Notes: generated by a model not told the origin, from the sequence alone. A DNA stretch of 64,000 nucleotides from Deferribacterales bacterium Deferri_01 (GCA_001603805.1 LUZY01000005.1:1-64000), one strand, 5' to 3'. Shown: positions 1 through 8,858, counted from the stretch's first letter. Made by a program: numbers and translations.

Positions 1-72
1 AAGTTAAGTCCTCCAGCGCCGATGATACTTTGCTAAGAGAGAGCATGGGAGAGTAGGTCACCGCCAGGGATT
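1..72 (+). rRNA. rrf: 5S ribosomal RNA, 3' part (partial at window edge)
   Basis: The window opens inside a 5S rRNA. The stretch from AAGTTAAG through GCGCCGATG and on to GGGAGAGTAGGTC followed by GCCAGGG is the usual 3' two-thirds of bacterial 5S. The 5' part, and presumably 23S and 16S, lie upstream of the window. The exact 3' end, around base 70-73, is inferred from family knowledge. An intrinsic terminator follows at 85. Confidence 0.9.
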
Positions 73-84
73 AAATATACGGAT

Positions 85-117
85 AGCCCGATATCGAAAG
101 ATGTCGGGCTTTCTTGT
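85..117 (+). terminator. Intrinsic terminator of the rRNA operon
   Basis: An 11-bp stem (85-95 with 100-110, one G-U pair) closes a GAAA loop and is followed by a T-rich stretch (110-119). It lies directly after the 5S 3' end. Confidence 0.8.
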
Positions 118-211
118 TTGTATTATTCTTGTGACATGCTCTCCCCACATGATGTTACCGTTTGCAGGGTAAGACAGACGTAGGTCACTGCCAGGGATTA
201 AATATACGGAA

Positions 212-246
212 AAGCCCAATATCGAAAGATGTCGGGCTTTCTTGTT
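212..246 (+). terminator. Duplicated intrinsic terminator
   Basis: This is the second copy of the 5S terminator: stem 212-223 with 228-239, GAAA loop, then T-rich sequence. It has one mismatch (A218/C233) and is probably still functional. Confidence 0.65.
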
Positions 247-274
247 TGTATTATTCTTGTGACATGCTCTCCCC

Positions 275-361
275 CGCACAAGGAGTGTGCGCTTCAGGAG
301 CGAAGCCGCATTGTATGCGGCGTAAGCGTGTGCGCAAACGGAACAGGATGTTACCGTTTGC
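275..361 (+). repeat. Dispersed three-hairpin element, copy 1
   Basis: Three hairpins in a row. H1 is CGCACA/TGTGCG (275-280, 286-291). A linker ending GCGAAG follows. H2 is GCCGCAT/ATGCGGC (305-311, 315-321). A linker containing AGCGTGT follows. H3 is GCAAACGG/CCGTTTGC (334-341, 354-361). Inside H3 a four-pair apical helix AACA/TGTT closes a GGA triloop, with A353 unpaired on the 3' side. The same architecture, with other stem sequences, occurs at 13.5, 28.6, 56.0 and 62.8 kb. Confidence 0.75.
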
Positions 362-399
362 AGGGTAAGACAAACGATAAACATGTGCTATACTTTTTT

Positions 400-843
400 A
401 TGGGAACAATTCAACCGTATTATAAAGGCATATATGCTTTCATCTTCAGTAAGGAAAAACAGAATCCGTTTGTGCAAGGAACTTCCGAAGCAAGAGAATG
501 GGAGTTCGGCTATTCAAGTGCGGAAGATGCATATAATAGTGGTGTTGAGGCGTATAAAAGCGGAAAAAGTTCTTTAGATTGCCCTGATTATTATGATGAT
601 CTGCGTATACATATATGGAACGGAGCATATTATGCATCAAGACCATTATGGTTTAGGATTGTTTCTTTTCCTTTCTATCTTACTTGGTTGTTTCTGGTGA
701 CATCATACCGTATTCTGTGGTTTGCATATCACCTTGGTGAAGCTTTAATGTTGATGTTTTTTGCGTTAGTTATACTGGCGCTTCTTATGGCATGCATTGT
801 AGTGATTATTTATAGTTTATTCACAGGAGGAATAGTTACTTAA
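400..843 (+). CDS. Hypothetical membrane protein
   Basis: Not recognised. The frame is open from 229, but 229-399 is terminator and repeat sequence, so I place the start at ATG 400 (147 aa, no clear ribosome-binding site). The N-terminal half is soluble and holds NPFVQGTSEAREWEFGY, faintly like the NP...W..G. motif of ribosome-modulation-factor-like small proteins; that resemblance is weak. The C-terminal half has two strongly hydrophobic segments (about residues 77-100 and 108-135), so it is probably membrane-anchored by a hairpin. Base composition is visibly more AT-rich than the neighbours. It stands alone between an rRNA operon and a convergent gene, which fits an accessory gene. Confidence 0.5.
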   Translation: MGTIQPYYKGIYAFIFSKEKQNPFVQGTSEAREWEFGYSSAEDAYNSGVEAYKSGKSSLDCPDYYDDLRIHIWNGAYYASRPLWFRIVSFPFYLTWLFLVTSYRILWFAYHLGEALMLMFFALVILALLMACIVVIIYSLFTGGIVT

Positions 844-857
844 AAGAACAAATCACT

Positions 858-2342
858 TCAAAACAGCATAGTTATCTTCATGCCACCGTTACTTCTCTCA
901 ATGGACAGATTTCCGCCGTGCTTTTCCATTATAACACTTGCGATAACCATTCCCCAATAATCGAAGCTTTGTGTAAGCATATTATGATTCCACGGCTGGC
1001 ACATTGTCTCTAAAACAGGCTGAGGAACATCAAGATCATCTACGTATATGCTGATAGCAAAACGTCCATTAAACACTTCTGACGTAATTTTAAACTTCAT
1101 AGGCGGCTCATCGCCAAAATAACGTATAGTATCTTTAATAATGTAGCAGAAGCCAAGCTTAAGGAAATTCTTGTTTGCTTCCATTCTGCATGAGCGTGTG
1201 AACCGGAATGTGTAGTCTATTTCGTACTGATCGGTAAAGTTATAAAGAAAGGCAGAAAAGGTTTTATCAAATTTCTTTAATGCGATAGCACGGATAAGTC
1301 CGTGGAAAAAATCTGCAATATCAAGATTATCAGTGTATTTGAGATTTATTACGTTAGTGTAGTCGTTATATCCTGTGATGATTTCTTCGATCAGCTTAAA
1401 CTTGTCATCAACAATCTGCCAGCGATGTTTCATCATGTCTGTCTGTTCGGTGGATTCCTTTATCTTCTTAAGAAAACCGCCTGCGACAGTAAGTGCATTA
1501 AGGATATTGTGCGAAAGATGTCTGGAAAGTCCGGACACAATAGCCTTCTCTTCAAGGTACTTCATCTGTTTTTCTAGCTGCAGCTTACGGCTTATGTCCT
1601 GAAAAATCAGCTCATAATGAATATCTTTCCCTTTGATCAGAGTCATGTAGCCTTGAATATCTATATATTCATTATCTCGTTTTCTCAGCCGTGCGTTTAT
1701 ATCGCCGATCGTGTCTCCAACAAGATTTTTCAGCCCCTCCATAAACTCTGAACGTTTTTCTGACTCAAGCAGGAGAATAAAATTCATACGTTCTGTTTGT
1801 TCTTTGGAGTAGCCGGTCGTAGATGAGAACTTGTTGTTAGCGAAAATGATTTCGCCGCTTTCATTAATTTCAACAATGCTTTCACCGGCGGAGTTGATAA
1901 TATTTTCAAGTTTGTTTTTGAGAAACTGGATTTGGTTATTTTTGCTTTCAATAAGGTTATAAAGCTCAACCAATCCCTTATTAGCTTCTGAAAGCAGGGC
2001 GTTTTGCTCTTCCAGCGCTTTAAGCTTATTGATGCGCGGTGAGATGGAGTAGCCTTTTATCAGGAGTCTTATAGAATTGATAATCGAATCTGTCTCTTCG
2101 GACGCAGGAATAGTGAGAACATCATAGTATTTCTCATTGCTGATCAGTATGTTGACTTTGTCTTTAATAGTGTCTTCATATCTGTCCACAATGAGGATGT
2201 CTGCGAGATCAGGGACCGGAGTAAAAGAAAATTGTCTGTTCAGACCGGAGTCAAGCTCAGGATAATTCCTGAGGCTTTTAAATATTCGGGCTTCCAAGCT
2301 CGAGTATGAGTTCCTGTCTGATGGATTCGAGAGTTTGCTCAT
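858..2342 (-). CDS. PAS-domain histidine-kinase-like protein, degenerate ATPase
   Basis: 494 aa. An N-terminal region (about 45-100) looks like an alpha/beta receiver-type fold. A coiled coil (about 105-145) and a PAS domain (about 145-255, with IVEINESGEIIFANNKF) follow. A DHp-like helix carries LSRHLSHNILNAL, with H278 (or H275) as possible phospho-acceptor. The C-terminal HATPase-like region is poor: the N box reads FCYIIKDTIRYFGD and the usual GLGL glycine box is replaced by YWGMVIAS before MEKHGGNLSIE. Catalysis is therefore doubtful. The ATG overlaps the end of glnD by 65 bases and has a GGAG upstream, so the two are probably co-transcribed. A nitrogen-signalling role is only positional inference. 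Confidence 0.75.
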   Translation of the reverse strand: MSKLSNPSDRNSYSSLEARIFKSLRNYPELDSGLNRQFSFTPVPDLADILIVDRYEDTIKDKVNILISNEKYYDVLTIPASEETDSIINSIRLLIKGYSISPRINKLKALEEQNALLSEANKGLVELYNLIESKNNQIQFLKNKLENIINSAGESIVEINESGEIIFANNKFSSTTGYSKEQTERMNFILLLESEKRSEFMEGLKNLVGDTIGDINARLRKRDNEYIDIQGYMTLIKGKDIHYELIFQDISRKLQLEKQMKYLEEKAIVSGLSRHLSHNILNALTVAGGFLKKIKESTEQTDMMKHRWQIVDDKFKLIEEIITGYNDYTNVINLKYTDNLDIADFFHGLIRAIALKKFDKTFSAFLYNFTDQYEIDYTFRFTRSCRMEANKNFLKLGFCYIIKDTIRYFGDEPPMKFKITSEVFNGRFAISIYVDDLDVPQPVLETMCQPWNHNMLTQSFDYWGMVIASVIMEKHGGNLSIERSNGGMKITMLF

Positions 2343-4869
2343 CAGTTATTTTTTCTCCGTTCAGATCCGTCAGGTAGAAAGAGTCCACAACTTTATCCAC
2401 ATCAGTGGAGATCTTTGCCTTTATAAGATTAAGTCCAAGTTTTTTGAATATCCCCAATATATTATACAGCAGCCCCAGACGGTCTTCCGTAAATATGTCA
2501 AGTATGGTGTACTGCCCTGAAATTTCGTTATCAAAAACAAACTTGTCCTTTTTATACGTAATGGATGCAGGTTTTTTTCCAAAAACTGCCTGCTTGCTTT
2601 CAAGGGCACGGTCAATGTCAAAATTACCGAGAACAGCTTCTCTGACTCTCTTAACCATATTATCACATTTTTCCTCTAAGCTGTCTCTCTGATCCCACGG
2701 GTTCTGGACAATAAGCTTATCGATTGTGATGTTATTTGCAAGAGTGTTAATCTGTGCCCACATAATATTAAGTCCCAGTGAAGAAAGCGCTCCTGCCATG
2801 CGGCGGAGAACACCGGCGTAATCCTGTGTACAAACGCTTATTTCTATTCCGCCGAGATCTTCCCGAAGTTCGGTTTCAATAATTACATCATGACTGTTTT
2901 TGACATTAACAGCAAGGTGCAGCAGACGTAAAATGTGTCCTACGGAGTTTGTGTAAAGCAGTTCATCATCGATGCTTCCTGCAAGTTCATGCAGTTCTTC
3001 GCTGTCCGCTGTACGCTCAAGAAGCTTCTCTCGTTTACGTGAGATAACCTTTTCCTGCTCCTGCTCAAAGTCTTCAGTATCGAGGTTAACAAGAGCTTTC
3101 TGATACAGCTCACTCAGGAGGGTGTGTCTCCATTCGTTGAAAACCTTGCCGCCCACTGCGTTCATGTCAGCATAAGTGAGAAGGAAGAGAAGCATAAGTT
3201 CTTCCTTGCTGCTGATGTAGTTAAGGAAGTGTCTGATAACCTCAATGTCGTGTATATCTCTTCTCTGGGCAATCTTACTCATAAGAAGGTGATGAAGCAC
3301 AAGGTTTGACACTGTATCCGTATCATCCATGCTCATGCCGAGACGCCGGCAGATTATTTTGCTCATGCGTGCGCCGACTTCAGAGTGGTTTTTACCCTGC
3401 CCCTTGCCTATATCATGCAGAACGATGGACAGGGCCAGCAGATCCTTTCGCTCCAGAGCGTTAAGCACTTCCAGATAAATTGAAAGGTGCGGAGGATTAT
3501 CCAGCAGCAGCCTGTCTATATACCCCAGAGCGAGAAATGTATGCTCATCAACTGTGTAATGGTGGTAGTAGTCAAACTGCGGCTTGCAGTCGATCTCTTC
3601 AAATTCGGGTATCATTGCCTGCAGCACACCTGCTTTAGCCATTCTTGAGCATATTTCTGATGAGTCGGAAAAACGTGAAAGTATTTTAAGAAAAAGTTCT
3701 CCGTGCTGGCGGATATATTTTCCGTCTATCATATAAAGGCTTGAGCGGATAGCATCGTATGTGCTGTCGGATATTTTAAGCCCCTGAACAGATGCAAACA
3801 TGAATACTGTGAGCAGCCGTTTTGGTTTTTCGATAAATACGCTTTTGCTCTTAAGCGTGAGCTGATTACCGTATTTTATGAATCCTTCGCCAAGATCAGA
3901 CATCTTCACGGATTTACGGTGAAGCATTTTCAGCGTGAGTTCCGCCATAGTGCGGTTTATGACTCTTTCTGTTATTTCTGCAATGGTTTTGGCGGTTTTG
4001 TAATAATCCCTCATGAACTTTTCAACACTCATGATGGTTGATGTTGAGTGGTAGCCGAGCTGTTCAGCAAGATCTTTCTGCGCATCAAGGCTCATAATGT
4101 CGTATTTTCTGTTATGGAAGTAGTGAAGCTCATTGCGGATATGAAACAGAAACTCTGATGCTTTGTTGAGGGAGGCAAGTTCTTCCGGCATGAGCATATT
4201 ATTTCTTATGAGAGCATCGAGCGAGTTGGTTTTGTAGAGAATTTTGCATATCCAGCAGATTGTGTTTATATCCCTAACTCCGCCGTTGCCTTCTTTGATA
4301 TTTGGTTCGAGGCGGTAAATGGAATCTCTGTATTTGCTGGAGCGTTTTCTAACTGACTGAATTTTATTGAGGAGAAATGCGTTTACCCCTTTTTCCGCCA
4401 GACGGTCGTTCATGATAGTGCAGAAAAGGTCATATACTCCCGTGTCTCCGATGAGAAAACGGTTATCGATGAATGATGTGCGGACAACATCATCCTCAAG
4501 TGCAGCGTCAGCTACTTCACTGATTTCTTTTATCTGAATTCCGGGGTTAGTGCCTATATCCCATATATCAGTTGTGAAAAGGCTGAGAAATTCTTTTTGT
4601 TTATCAGTGAGGTCGCCCTCATGGAGTATCAGCAGATCAATATCCGAGTGGGGAGCCATCTGTTTGCGGGCATATCCGCCAAGGGCAAGAATGGAAAGAC
4701 CGCCAGCATACCATGAATGCTTCTGAACAAGGGTCATCACAAGCTCATCCACAAGAGCGGTCATATTCTCAAGAACCTGCTGTGCTGTGCGTCCTTTTGT
4801 TCTGCTGTCTTCTTTTATGCGGTTCCATTGTTCTTTGTAGCTTTTTTTTATACTGTTAGCGTCAATCAT
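2278..4869 (-). CDS. glnD: PII uridylyltransferase/uridylyl-removing enzyme GlnD
   Basis: 863 aa, normal length for GlnD. It uridylylates and de-uridylylates the PII nitrogen-status protein in response to glutamine. The nucleotidyltransferase signature LALGGYARK...HSDIDLL sits at about 61-80 with D76 and D78. The HD domain is visible from YYHHYTVDEH to LHDIGKG and LVLHHLL. Two ACT domains lie at about 675-745 and 790-860. The start ATG is 6 bases after the upstream gene's stop, with AGGA as ribosome-binding site. The 3' end overlaps the PAS-kinase gene. No PII or glutamine synthetase gene is in the window. Confidence 0.95.
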   Translation of the reverse strand: MIDANSIKKSYKEQWNRIKEDSRTKGRTAQQVLENMTALVDELVMTLVQKHSWYAGGLSILALGGYARKQMAPHSDIDLLILHEGDLTDKQKEFLSLFTTDIWDIGTNPGIQIKEISEVADAALEDDVVRTSFIDNRFLIGDTGVYDLFCTIMNDRLAEKGVNAFLLNKIQSVRKRSSKYRDSIYRLEPNIKEGNGGVRDINTICWICKILYKTNSLDALIRNNMLMPEELASLNKASEFLFHIRNELHYFHNRKYDIMSLDAQKDLAEQLGYHSTSTIMSVEKFMRDYYKTAKTIAEITERVINRTMAELTLKMLHRKSVKMSDLGEGFIKYGNQLTLKSKSVFIEKPKRLLTVFMFASVQGLKISDSTYDAIRSSLYMIDGKYIRQHGELFLKILSRFSDSSEICSRMAKAGVLQAMIPEFEEIDCKPQFDYYHHYTVDEHTFLALGYIDRLLLDNPPHLSIYLEVLNALERKDLLALSIVLHDIGKGQGKNHSEVGARMSKIICRRLGMSMDDTDTVSNLVLHHLLMSKIAQRRDIHDIEVIRHFLNYISSKEELMLLFLLTYADMNAVGGKVFNEWRHTLLSELYQKALVNLDTEDFEQEQEKVISRKREKLLERTADSEELHELAGSIDDELLYTNSVGHILRLLHLAVNVKNSHDVIIETELREDLGGIEISVCTQDYAGVLRRMAGALSSLGLNIMWAQINTLANNITIDKLIVQNPWDQRDSLEEKCDNMVKRVREAVLGNFDIDRALESKQAVFGKKPASITYKKDKFVFDNEISGQYTILDIFTEDRLGLLYNILGIFKKLGLNLIKAKISTDVDKVVDSFYLTDLNGEKITDEQTLESIRQELILELGSPNI

Positions 4870-4875
4870 GTCATC

Positions 4876-5340
4876 CTATTGGTAAACAAAATTTTCAAAA
4901 TATATGTCTTTTGCGGCGTCTGCCCCGAATTTAGAGGTTACGGTTCGCTCAATGTTTTGCTTGAGTATATCCTTGCCCTGCTGAGAGTCAAGAAGGGAAG
5001 GGTTTGTCATGCTGATAGCTTCTGTAACTGCCGCAGCAGTGTTGTCAATATTTTTGCCCATTTCATCAGCGGCTTTTTTGCTGCCGGTGTTTATTGTAAC
5101 ATCAAGACGCACATAAACACTTTTACCGCCTTCTGATGTTGTTCCCACAACATCTTTAAGCTGAACCTGATACTCGCTGCCGACCTTGACAACTTTGGAT
5201 GAATAGGAGCGGAGAGGGCTTCTCTGGTTGTCCAGCACGTTTTCAAACATTGGGACAAAGCTCTGCCTGAACTGAAAGATATACAGCATGAGCAGAACAG
5301 CAAGAATTATAAGCAAAGCCCGAAGGAAATATTTTTTCAT
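4876..5340 (-). CDS. fliL: FliL-like flagellar basal-body-associated protein
   Basis: 154 aa. One N-terminal membrane anchor (about 5-24, ALLIILAVLLMLYIFQF) precedes a periplasmic domain. The FliL pattern is seen in YVRLDVTINTGSKKAADEMGKNID, LLDSQQGKDILKQNIERTV and the C-terminal KDIYFENFVYQ. FliL supports the stator at the flagellar motor. No other flagellar genes are adjacent: it is first in a unit with glnD, so it may be a stand-alone paralogue. The assignment rests on the C-terminal motif and topology. No good ribosome-binding site is visible before the ATG. Confidence 0.7.
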   Translation of the reverse strand: MKKYFLRALLIILAVLLMLYIFQFRQSFVPMFENVLDNQRSPLRSYSSKVVKVGSEYQVQLKDVVGTTSEGGKSVYVRLDVTINTGSKKAADEMGKNIDNTAAAVTEAISMTNPSLLDSQQGKDILKQNIERTVTSKFGADAAKDIYFENFVYQ

Positions 5341-5535
5341 ATGCTGTATTTTAACAGATTAAGGGAAATGAGAAAATAGAAAAGCCTTCCTTTTTAAGAG
5401 TAAAGGCTATATGTTTGATAAGTCCAAGTACAAAAGGCGCCCGCTCTATGCAGAACGAACGCCTTTTCAGGTTTATCTTATGAAACCTACAGGGTCTTTT
5501 AACTATTATAAAAAACAGACGGATCTCTACCATCT
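5341..5535. promoter_or_regulatory. Divergent intergenic region with inverted repeats
   Basis: 195 bases between two divergent genes. Three inverted repeats are visible: AGCCTT/AAGGCT near 5382-5407, AAAAGGCG (5432-5439) with CGCCTTTT (5460-5467), and AGGTTT/AAACCT near 5469-5488. Promoters for both directions must lie here, but I could not fix -10/-35 boxes with confidence. Confidence 0.4.
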
Positions 5536-6783
5536 ATGAATATTTACATTTATACCTTCGGATGCAAAGTAAATCAAGTGGAAAGTGAACACCTGATCGG
5601 CAGGGCGGCTGAAAACGGCTTAAATATTGTCAAAGAAGCCGGAAAGGCGGATGCCGTGATCATCAACTCATGCGCAGTTACTGAACGTGCGGTCAATAAG
5701 ATGCTCTCTCTTTTACGTAAAATAAAAAAGGACCGTCCCGGTGTTTTTGCACTCGTGACAGGGTGTGCGGCGGATCTTCTCTCAGAAAAGCTCAAAGAAA
5801 GCGGTACGGATATTGTTGTCACGAATGCAGGAAAAAAGGACGCTGTTGAGTATCTCCTTGAGAAAAAAGATTTTTATCGTTCCATAGATACCCGGACAGT
5901 GCTTGATATAGGCTATACACCAATGAAAAGCCGCACAAGGGCATTCGTCAAGATTCAGGACGGATGCGACTCCTTCTGTTCGTATTGTATTATTCCCATG
6001 CTCCGAGGCAAACCTGTGAGCAAGCCTGAGAATGATGTGGTCAGCGAGGTTGCAAGACTTGTGGCGGAAGGGCATAAAGAGATTGTGCCTGTGGGGATAC
6101 ATATAGGAAAATACGGGCAGGATTGCGGTTCCAGCCTTGCATCTCTTCTGGAAAAACTTATTGCTGTGGAGGGTGATTTCCGCATACGTCTCACATCTGT
6201 GGAGCTTAATGAGCTTGACGAAAAGCTGGAGGAGCTTTTTCATAGTGATAAAATATGCAGACATCTCCACATCCCTCTCCAAAGCGGTTCAACAGAAATC
6301 CTGAAAAAAATGAACAGGCACTACACCGCAGAGGAGTATATCGAAAAAGTTTCCGCTTTTAAACAAAAGATAAACGGTCTGACCGTGGGTGCAGATGTTA
6401 TAACTGGCTTCCCCGGCGAGTCTGAAGATCACTTTGATAATTGCATAAATACCATATGTTCATCAGGAGTTGATTTTCTCCATGTATTTCAATATTCTGA
6501 CAGAGAGGGAACGGCGGCAAGCACCATGCCGGACAAGGTCAAAGGCGCTGTCAAAAAGGCAAGGGCAGAGAAACTCCGCATCCTTGGCGAAGAGCTTAAG
6601 TCAAAAGCTGCGGATAAGTGTATAGGCAAAACATTCAGAGTTCTGGCGCAAAAGGGCGGCGGTATAACCGATAACTATTTTGATGTTGAAATGCCGGAAA
6701 AAAGTGTGCCAAACCGTTTCTATACTATCAAAATAACAGGGCGCAGTGATAACTGTGTTTTGTATGGAGAAGAAGATGGGTAA
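5536..6783 (+). CDS. mtaB: tRNA t6A37 methylthiotransferase MtaB
   Basis: 415 aa, family length. It is a radical-SAM enzyme that adds a methylthio group to t6A37 of tRNAs reading ANN codons. The N-terminal UPF0004 domain has its three cluster cysteines at C10 (YTFGCKVNQVES), C46 and C77. The radical-SAM motif is C144-x3-C148-x2-C151 (GCDSFCSYCIIP). Further family marks are LHIPLQSGS and GADVITGFPGE. A C-terminal TRAM-like region follows. The last 8 bases overlap the next gene, implying translational coupling. Confidence 0.93.
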   Translation: MNIYIYTFGCKVNQVESEHLIGRAAENGLNIVKEAGKADAVIINSCAVTERAVNKMLSLLRKIKKDRPGVFALVTGCAADLLSEKLKESGTDIVVTNAGKKDAVEYLLEKKDFYRSIDTRTVLDIGYTPMKSRTRAFVKIQDGCDSFCSYCIIPMLRGKPVSKPENDVVSEVARLVAEGHKEIVPVGIHIGKYGQDCGSSLASLLEKLIAVEGDFRIRLTSVELNELDEKLEELFHSDKICRHLHIPLQSGSTEILKKMNRHYTAEEYIEKVSAFKQKINGLTVGADVITGFPGESEDHFDNCINTICSSGVDFLHVFQYSDREGTAASTMPDKVKGAVKKARAEKLRILGEELKSKAADKCIGKTFRVLAQKGGGITDNYFDVEMPEKSVPNRFYTIKITGRSDNCVLYGEEDG

Positions 6784-8431
6784 AAAAATACTGGTAATAG
6801 GCGGCGTTGCCGCAGGGGCTACAGCGGCTGCGAAAGCCAGAAGAACAGACGAAGATGCTGAAATAACAGTTCTTGAAAAAGGCAAATATATCTCATACGC
6901 AAACTGCGGGCTTCCTTATTACACCGGCGGCGTTATAAAGCCCCGAAAAAAAATTCTCCTCCACACTCCGGATACATACGGCACACGCTTCAACGCAGAT
7001 GTGCTTGTGCGGACCGAGGCAACAGCAATCGACCGCAAAAAACGCACCGTAACCGTTAAGGACAAAAACGGCGAGCGTGAACTTCCCTATGATAAACTTA
7101 TAATAGCTGTGGGCGGCAAAACAATCATTCCGCCAGTAAAAGGCATAGAAAAAACACCTTTCTTTACAATGCGTACAGTGGATGATGCCGACTCTGTCCG
7201 CAAATTCATTGAGAAAAATAAACCTAAGACGGCTGTTATTATCGGCGGCGGATTTATCGGCGTTGAAACTGCTGAGGCGATGATGCACTGCGGCATAAAA
7301 ACCGTTATTGTTGAAGCTAAAGCAGAAATAATGCCTAATATGCCTCGGATTGCCGCTATGAATCTGCGTGAACATATGGAAAGAAAAGGCATAGACTTCA
7401 GGCTTGGAGTCTTTGCTCAGGAAGTTTCGGAATCAAAAGGTAAAATCAGCATCAGCCTTTCCGGCGGTGAAACCCTTAAGGCGGATATGCTTTTTCTCTG
7501 TGCCGGGGTTGCTCCTGATACGGCACTTGCGAAAGACTGCGGGCTGGAAATAGGCGCTGCAGGCGGCATAGCGGTTGATGATACAATGCGCACAAGCGAT
7601 AAGGATATATTTGCCGCAGGCGATGTGGTGGAAAAGCTTAACCGTGTCACAGGTAAAAAAGTTCTGCTCCCTCTGGCTGGTCCTGCCAACAGGGAAGGGC
7701 GTACAGCCGGTTACAACGCCGTTACTGACAGAGATATGAAATTTCCCGGAGTCGTAGGAACATCTATAGTCGGTTTTGACGGTTATTCCGCAGGGCAGAC
7801 AGGCATTACATACGAGCAGGCTTTGCAGGCGGGGATAGATGCTGACTATGTTTATACGGAAGACGCAGACATAGCGGAATATTACCCCGGAGCAACTTAC
7901 ATATTCATGATGACAGTATTTGAGAAGAAAACAGGACGGCTGCTGGGCTGCGCTGCTTCCGGAGAAAAAGGGGTGGATAAAAGGCTGGACGTGGCGTCTG
8001 CTGCTCTTTATGCGGGTTTAAGCGTGTTTGATCTTGAAAATCTTGAGTTTGCCTATGCGCCTCAGTTTGCAAAAGCAAAAGATAATCTGAATATTGCAGG
8101 TTTTGTTGCGTCAAATAAGTTGAGAGGGACAGGTTTTGCCGTTTCTCCCGAAGAGTTCAGCGAAATCCGTAAAAAAGATAAAATACAGATACTTGATGTC
8201 CGCACGGTGAAGGAACATGATGATGCATGTGTTGAAGGTTCGGTGAACATTCCTGTAAATATGCTGCGGGAGAAACTGAACACACTGGATAAAAATACTC
8301 CGGTTTATGTTTACTGTGCTGTGGGTTTCAGGGGGTATCTGGCAGTTAAGATGCTTCGCAATTCCGGATTTGAAGCATACAACGTTTCCGGCGGGATGGA
8401 GACAATAGCAAGACTTGAAAAAATTATGTAA
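6776..8431 (+). CDS. CoA-disulfide reductase/NAD(P)H oxidoreductase with C-terminal rhodanese domain
   Basis: 551 aa from ATG 6776, chosen because GGAGAAGA lies just upstream and the protein then begins at KKILVIGGVAAG, the FAD-binding motif. Residues 1-440 are a pyridine-nucleotide-disulfide reductase of the CoADR/NADH-oxidase type with the single active cysteine in ISYANCGLPYYTGG (C44). An NAD site (AVIIGGGFIGVE) and FAD site (DIFAAGDVVE) follow. The last 95 residues are a rhodanese domain with active cysteine in VYVYCAVGFRGY. Fused enzymes of this kind reduce CoA-persulfides, polysulfide or CoA disulfide. Two more sulfur-handling genes lie just downstream. Confidence 0.9.
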   Translation: MGKKILVIGGVAAGATAAAKARRTDEDAEITVLEKGKYISYANCGLPYYTGGVIKPRKKILLHTPDTYGTRFNADVLVRTEATAIDRKKRTVTVKDKNGERELPYDKLIIAVGGKTIIPPVKGIEKTPFFTMRTVDDADSVRKFIEKNKPKTAVIIGGGFIGVETAEAMMHCGIKTVIVEAKAEIMPNMPRIAAMNLREHMERKGIDFRLGVFAQEVSESKGKISISLSGGETLKADMLFLCAGVAPDTALAKDCGLEIGAAGGIAVDDTMRTSDKDIFAAGDVVEKLNRVTGKKVLLPLAGPANREGRTAGYNAVTDRDMKFPGVVGTSIVGFDGYSAGQTGITYEQALQAGIDADYVYTEDADIAEYYPGATYIFMMTVFEKKTGRLLGCAASGEKGVDKRLDVASAALYAGLSVFDLENLEFAYAPQFAKAKDNLNIAGFVASNKLRGTGFAVSPEEFSEIRKKDKIQILDVRTVKEHDDACVEGSVNIPVNMLREKLNTLDKNTPVYVYCAVGFRGYLAVKMLRNSGFEAYNVSGGMETIARLEKIM

Positions 8432-8510
8432 AACTGTTCCCTGCGGTTGCATTATTGTTTCTGCGGTGAGATATTATAGAGTACGGAGATGAGTACAAAG
8501 GGGGATTGCC

Positions 8511-8858
8511 ATGTCTTGTGAGCCGGGACAGGTGCTGGATGCCGATGGCGGAGGGAGGAGAAATTCTTCCATTATTTCTGCTGCTGATTTTGTGAAGCTT
8601 CAGCCTGAGACAATTCAAGTGATTGACATCCGCACAAAAAATGATTTTTCTAAAGACGGTCTGAAGGGTGCAGTAAATATTTTTCTTCATGACATAGTAA
8701 ATGAAGCGGATAAGATAGACAAAAGCCGCCCTGTTTATGTATATTGCGCTAACGGCTCAAAGGGCTCAATTGCCGTTATGGTGCTGCGTGACCTCGGCTT
8801 TGAGGTCTATAATATAGACGGCGGGCTGAATGCCTTTAAGGAAGCAGGAATCATTTAA
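8511..8858 (+). CDS. Single-domain rhodanese-like protein
   Basis: 115 aa with a strong ribosome-binding site (AAAGGGGG). The rhodanese fold is visible from VIDIRTKNDF to the active loop VYVYCANGSKGS, with the catalytic cysteine present, then GFEVYNIDGGLNAF. It closely parallels the C-terminal domain of the preceding reductase, suggesting duplication or a sulfur relay between the two. An N-terminal extension of about 20 residues carries one more cysteine (C3) and no signal peptide, so it is probably cytoplasmic. Confidence 0.88.
   Translation: MSCEPGQVLDADGGGRRNSSIISAADFVKLQPETIQVIDIRTKNDFSKDGLKGAVNIFLHDIVNEADKIDKSRPVYVYCANGSKGSIAVMVLRDLGFEVYNIDGGLNAFKEAGII

Larger units (their letters stand above)
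53..376 (+). repeat. Tandem duplication of 5S tail plus terminator
   Basis: Bases 53-146 (last 20 bases of 5S, terminator and following spacer) recur at 180-274 with few differences and a one-base indel. After that, 151-180 recurs at 347-376. The second unit holds 72 extra bases (275-346) where the first has only ACAT (147-150). The second unit holds only the 5S tail, so it is not a second 5S gene. The extra bases belong to the dispersed hairpin element described at 275-361. The first unit keeps the 3' arm of that element's last hairpin, so it looks like a deletion relic rather than a naive empty site. Confidence 0.85.

Noticed and set aside
180-200. Second 5S rRNA gene
   Set aside because: Only the last 20 bases of 5S are duplicated; the rest of the gene is missing.
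229-399. N-terminal extension of the hypothetical protein at 400-843
   Set aside because: This stretch is terminator, hairpin element and duplicated spacer. Its translation is Cys-rich and unlike a normal N-terminus.
2278-2342. Frameshift joining glnD and the PAS kinase into one protein
   Set aside because: GlnD ends normally after its second ACT domain, and the kinase gene has its own ATG with a GGAG upstream.
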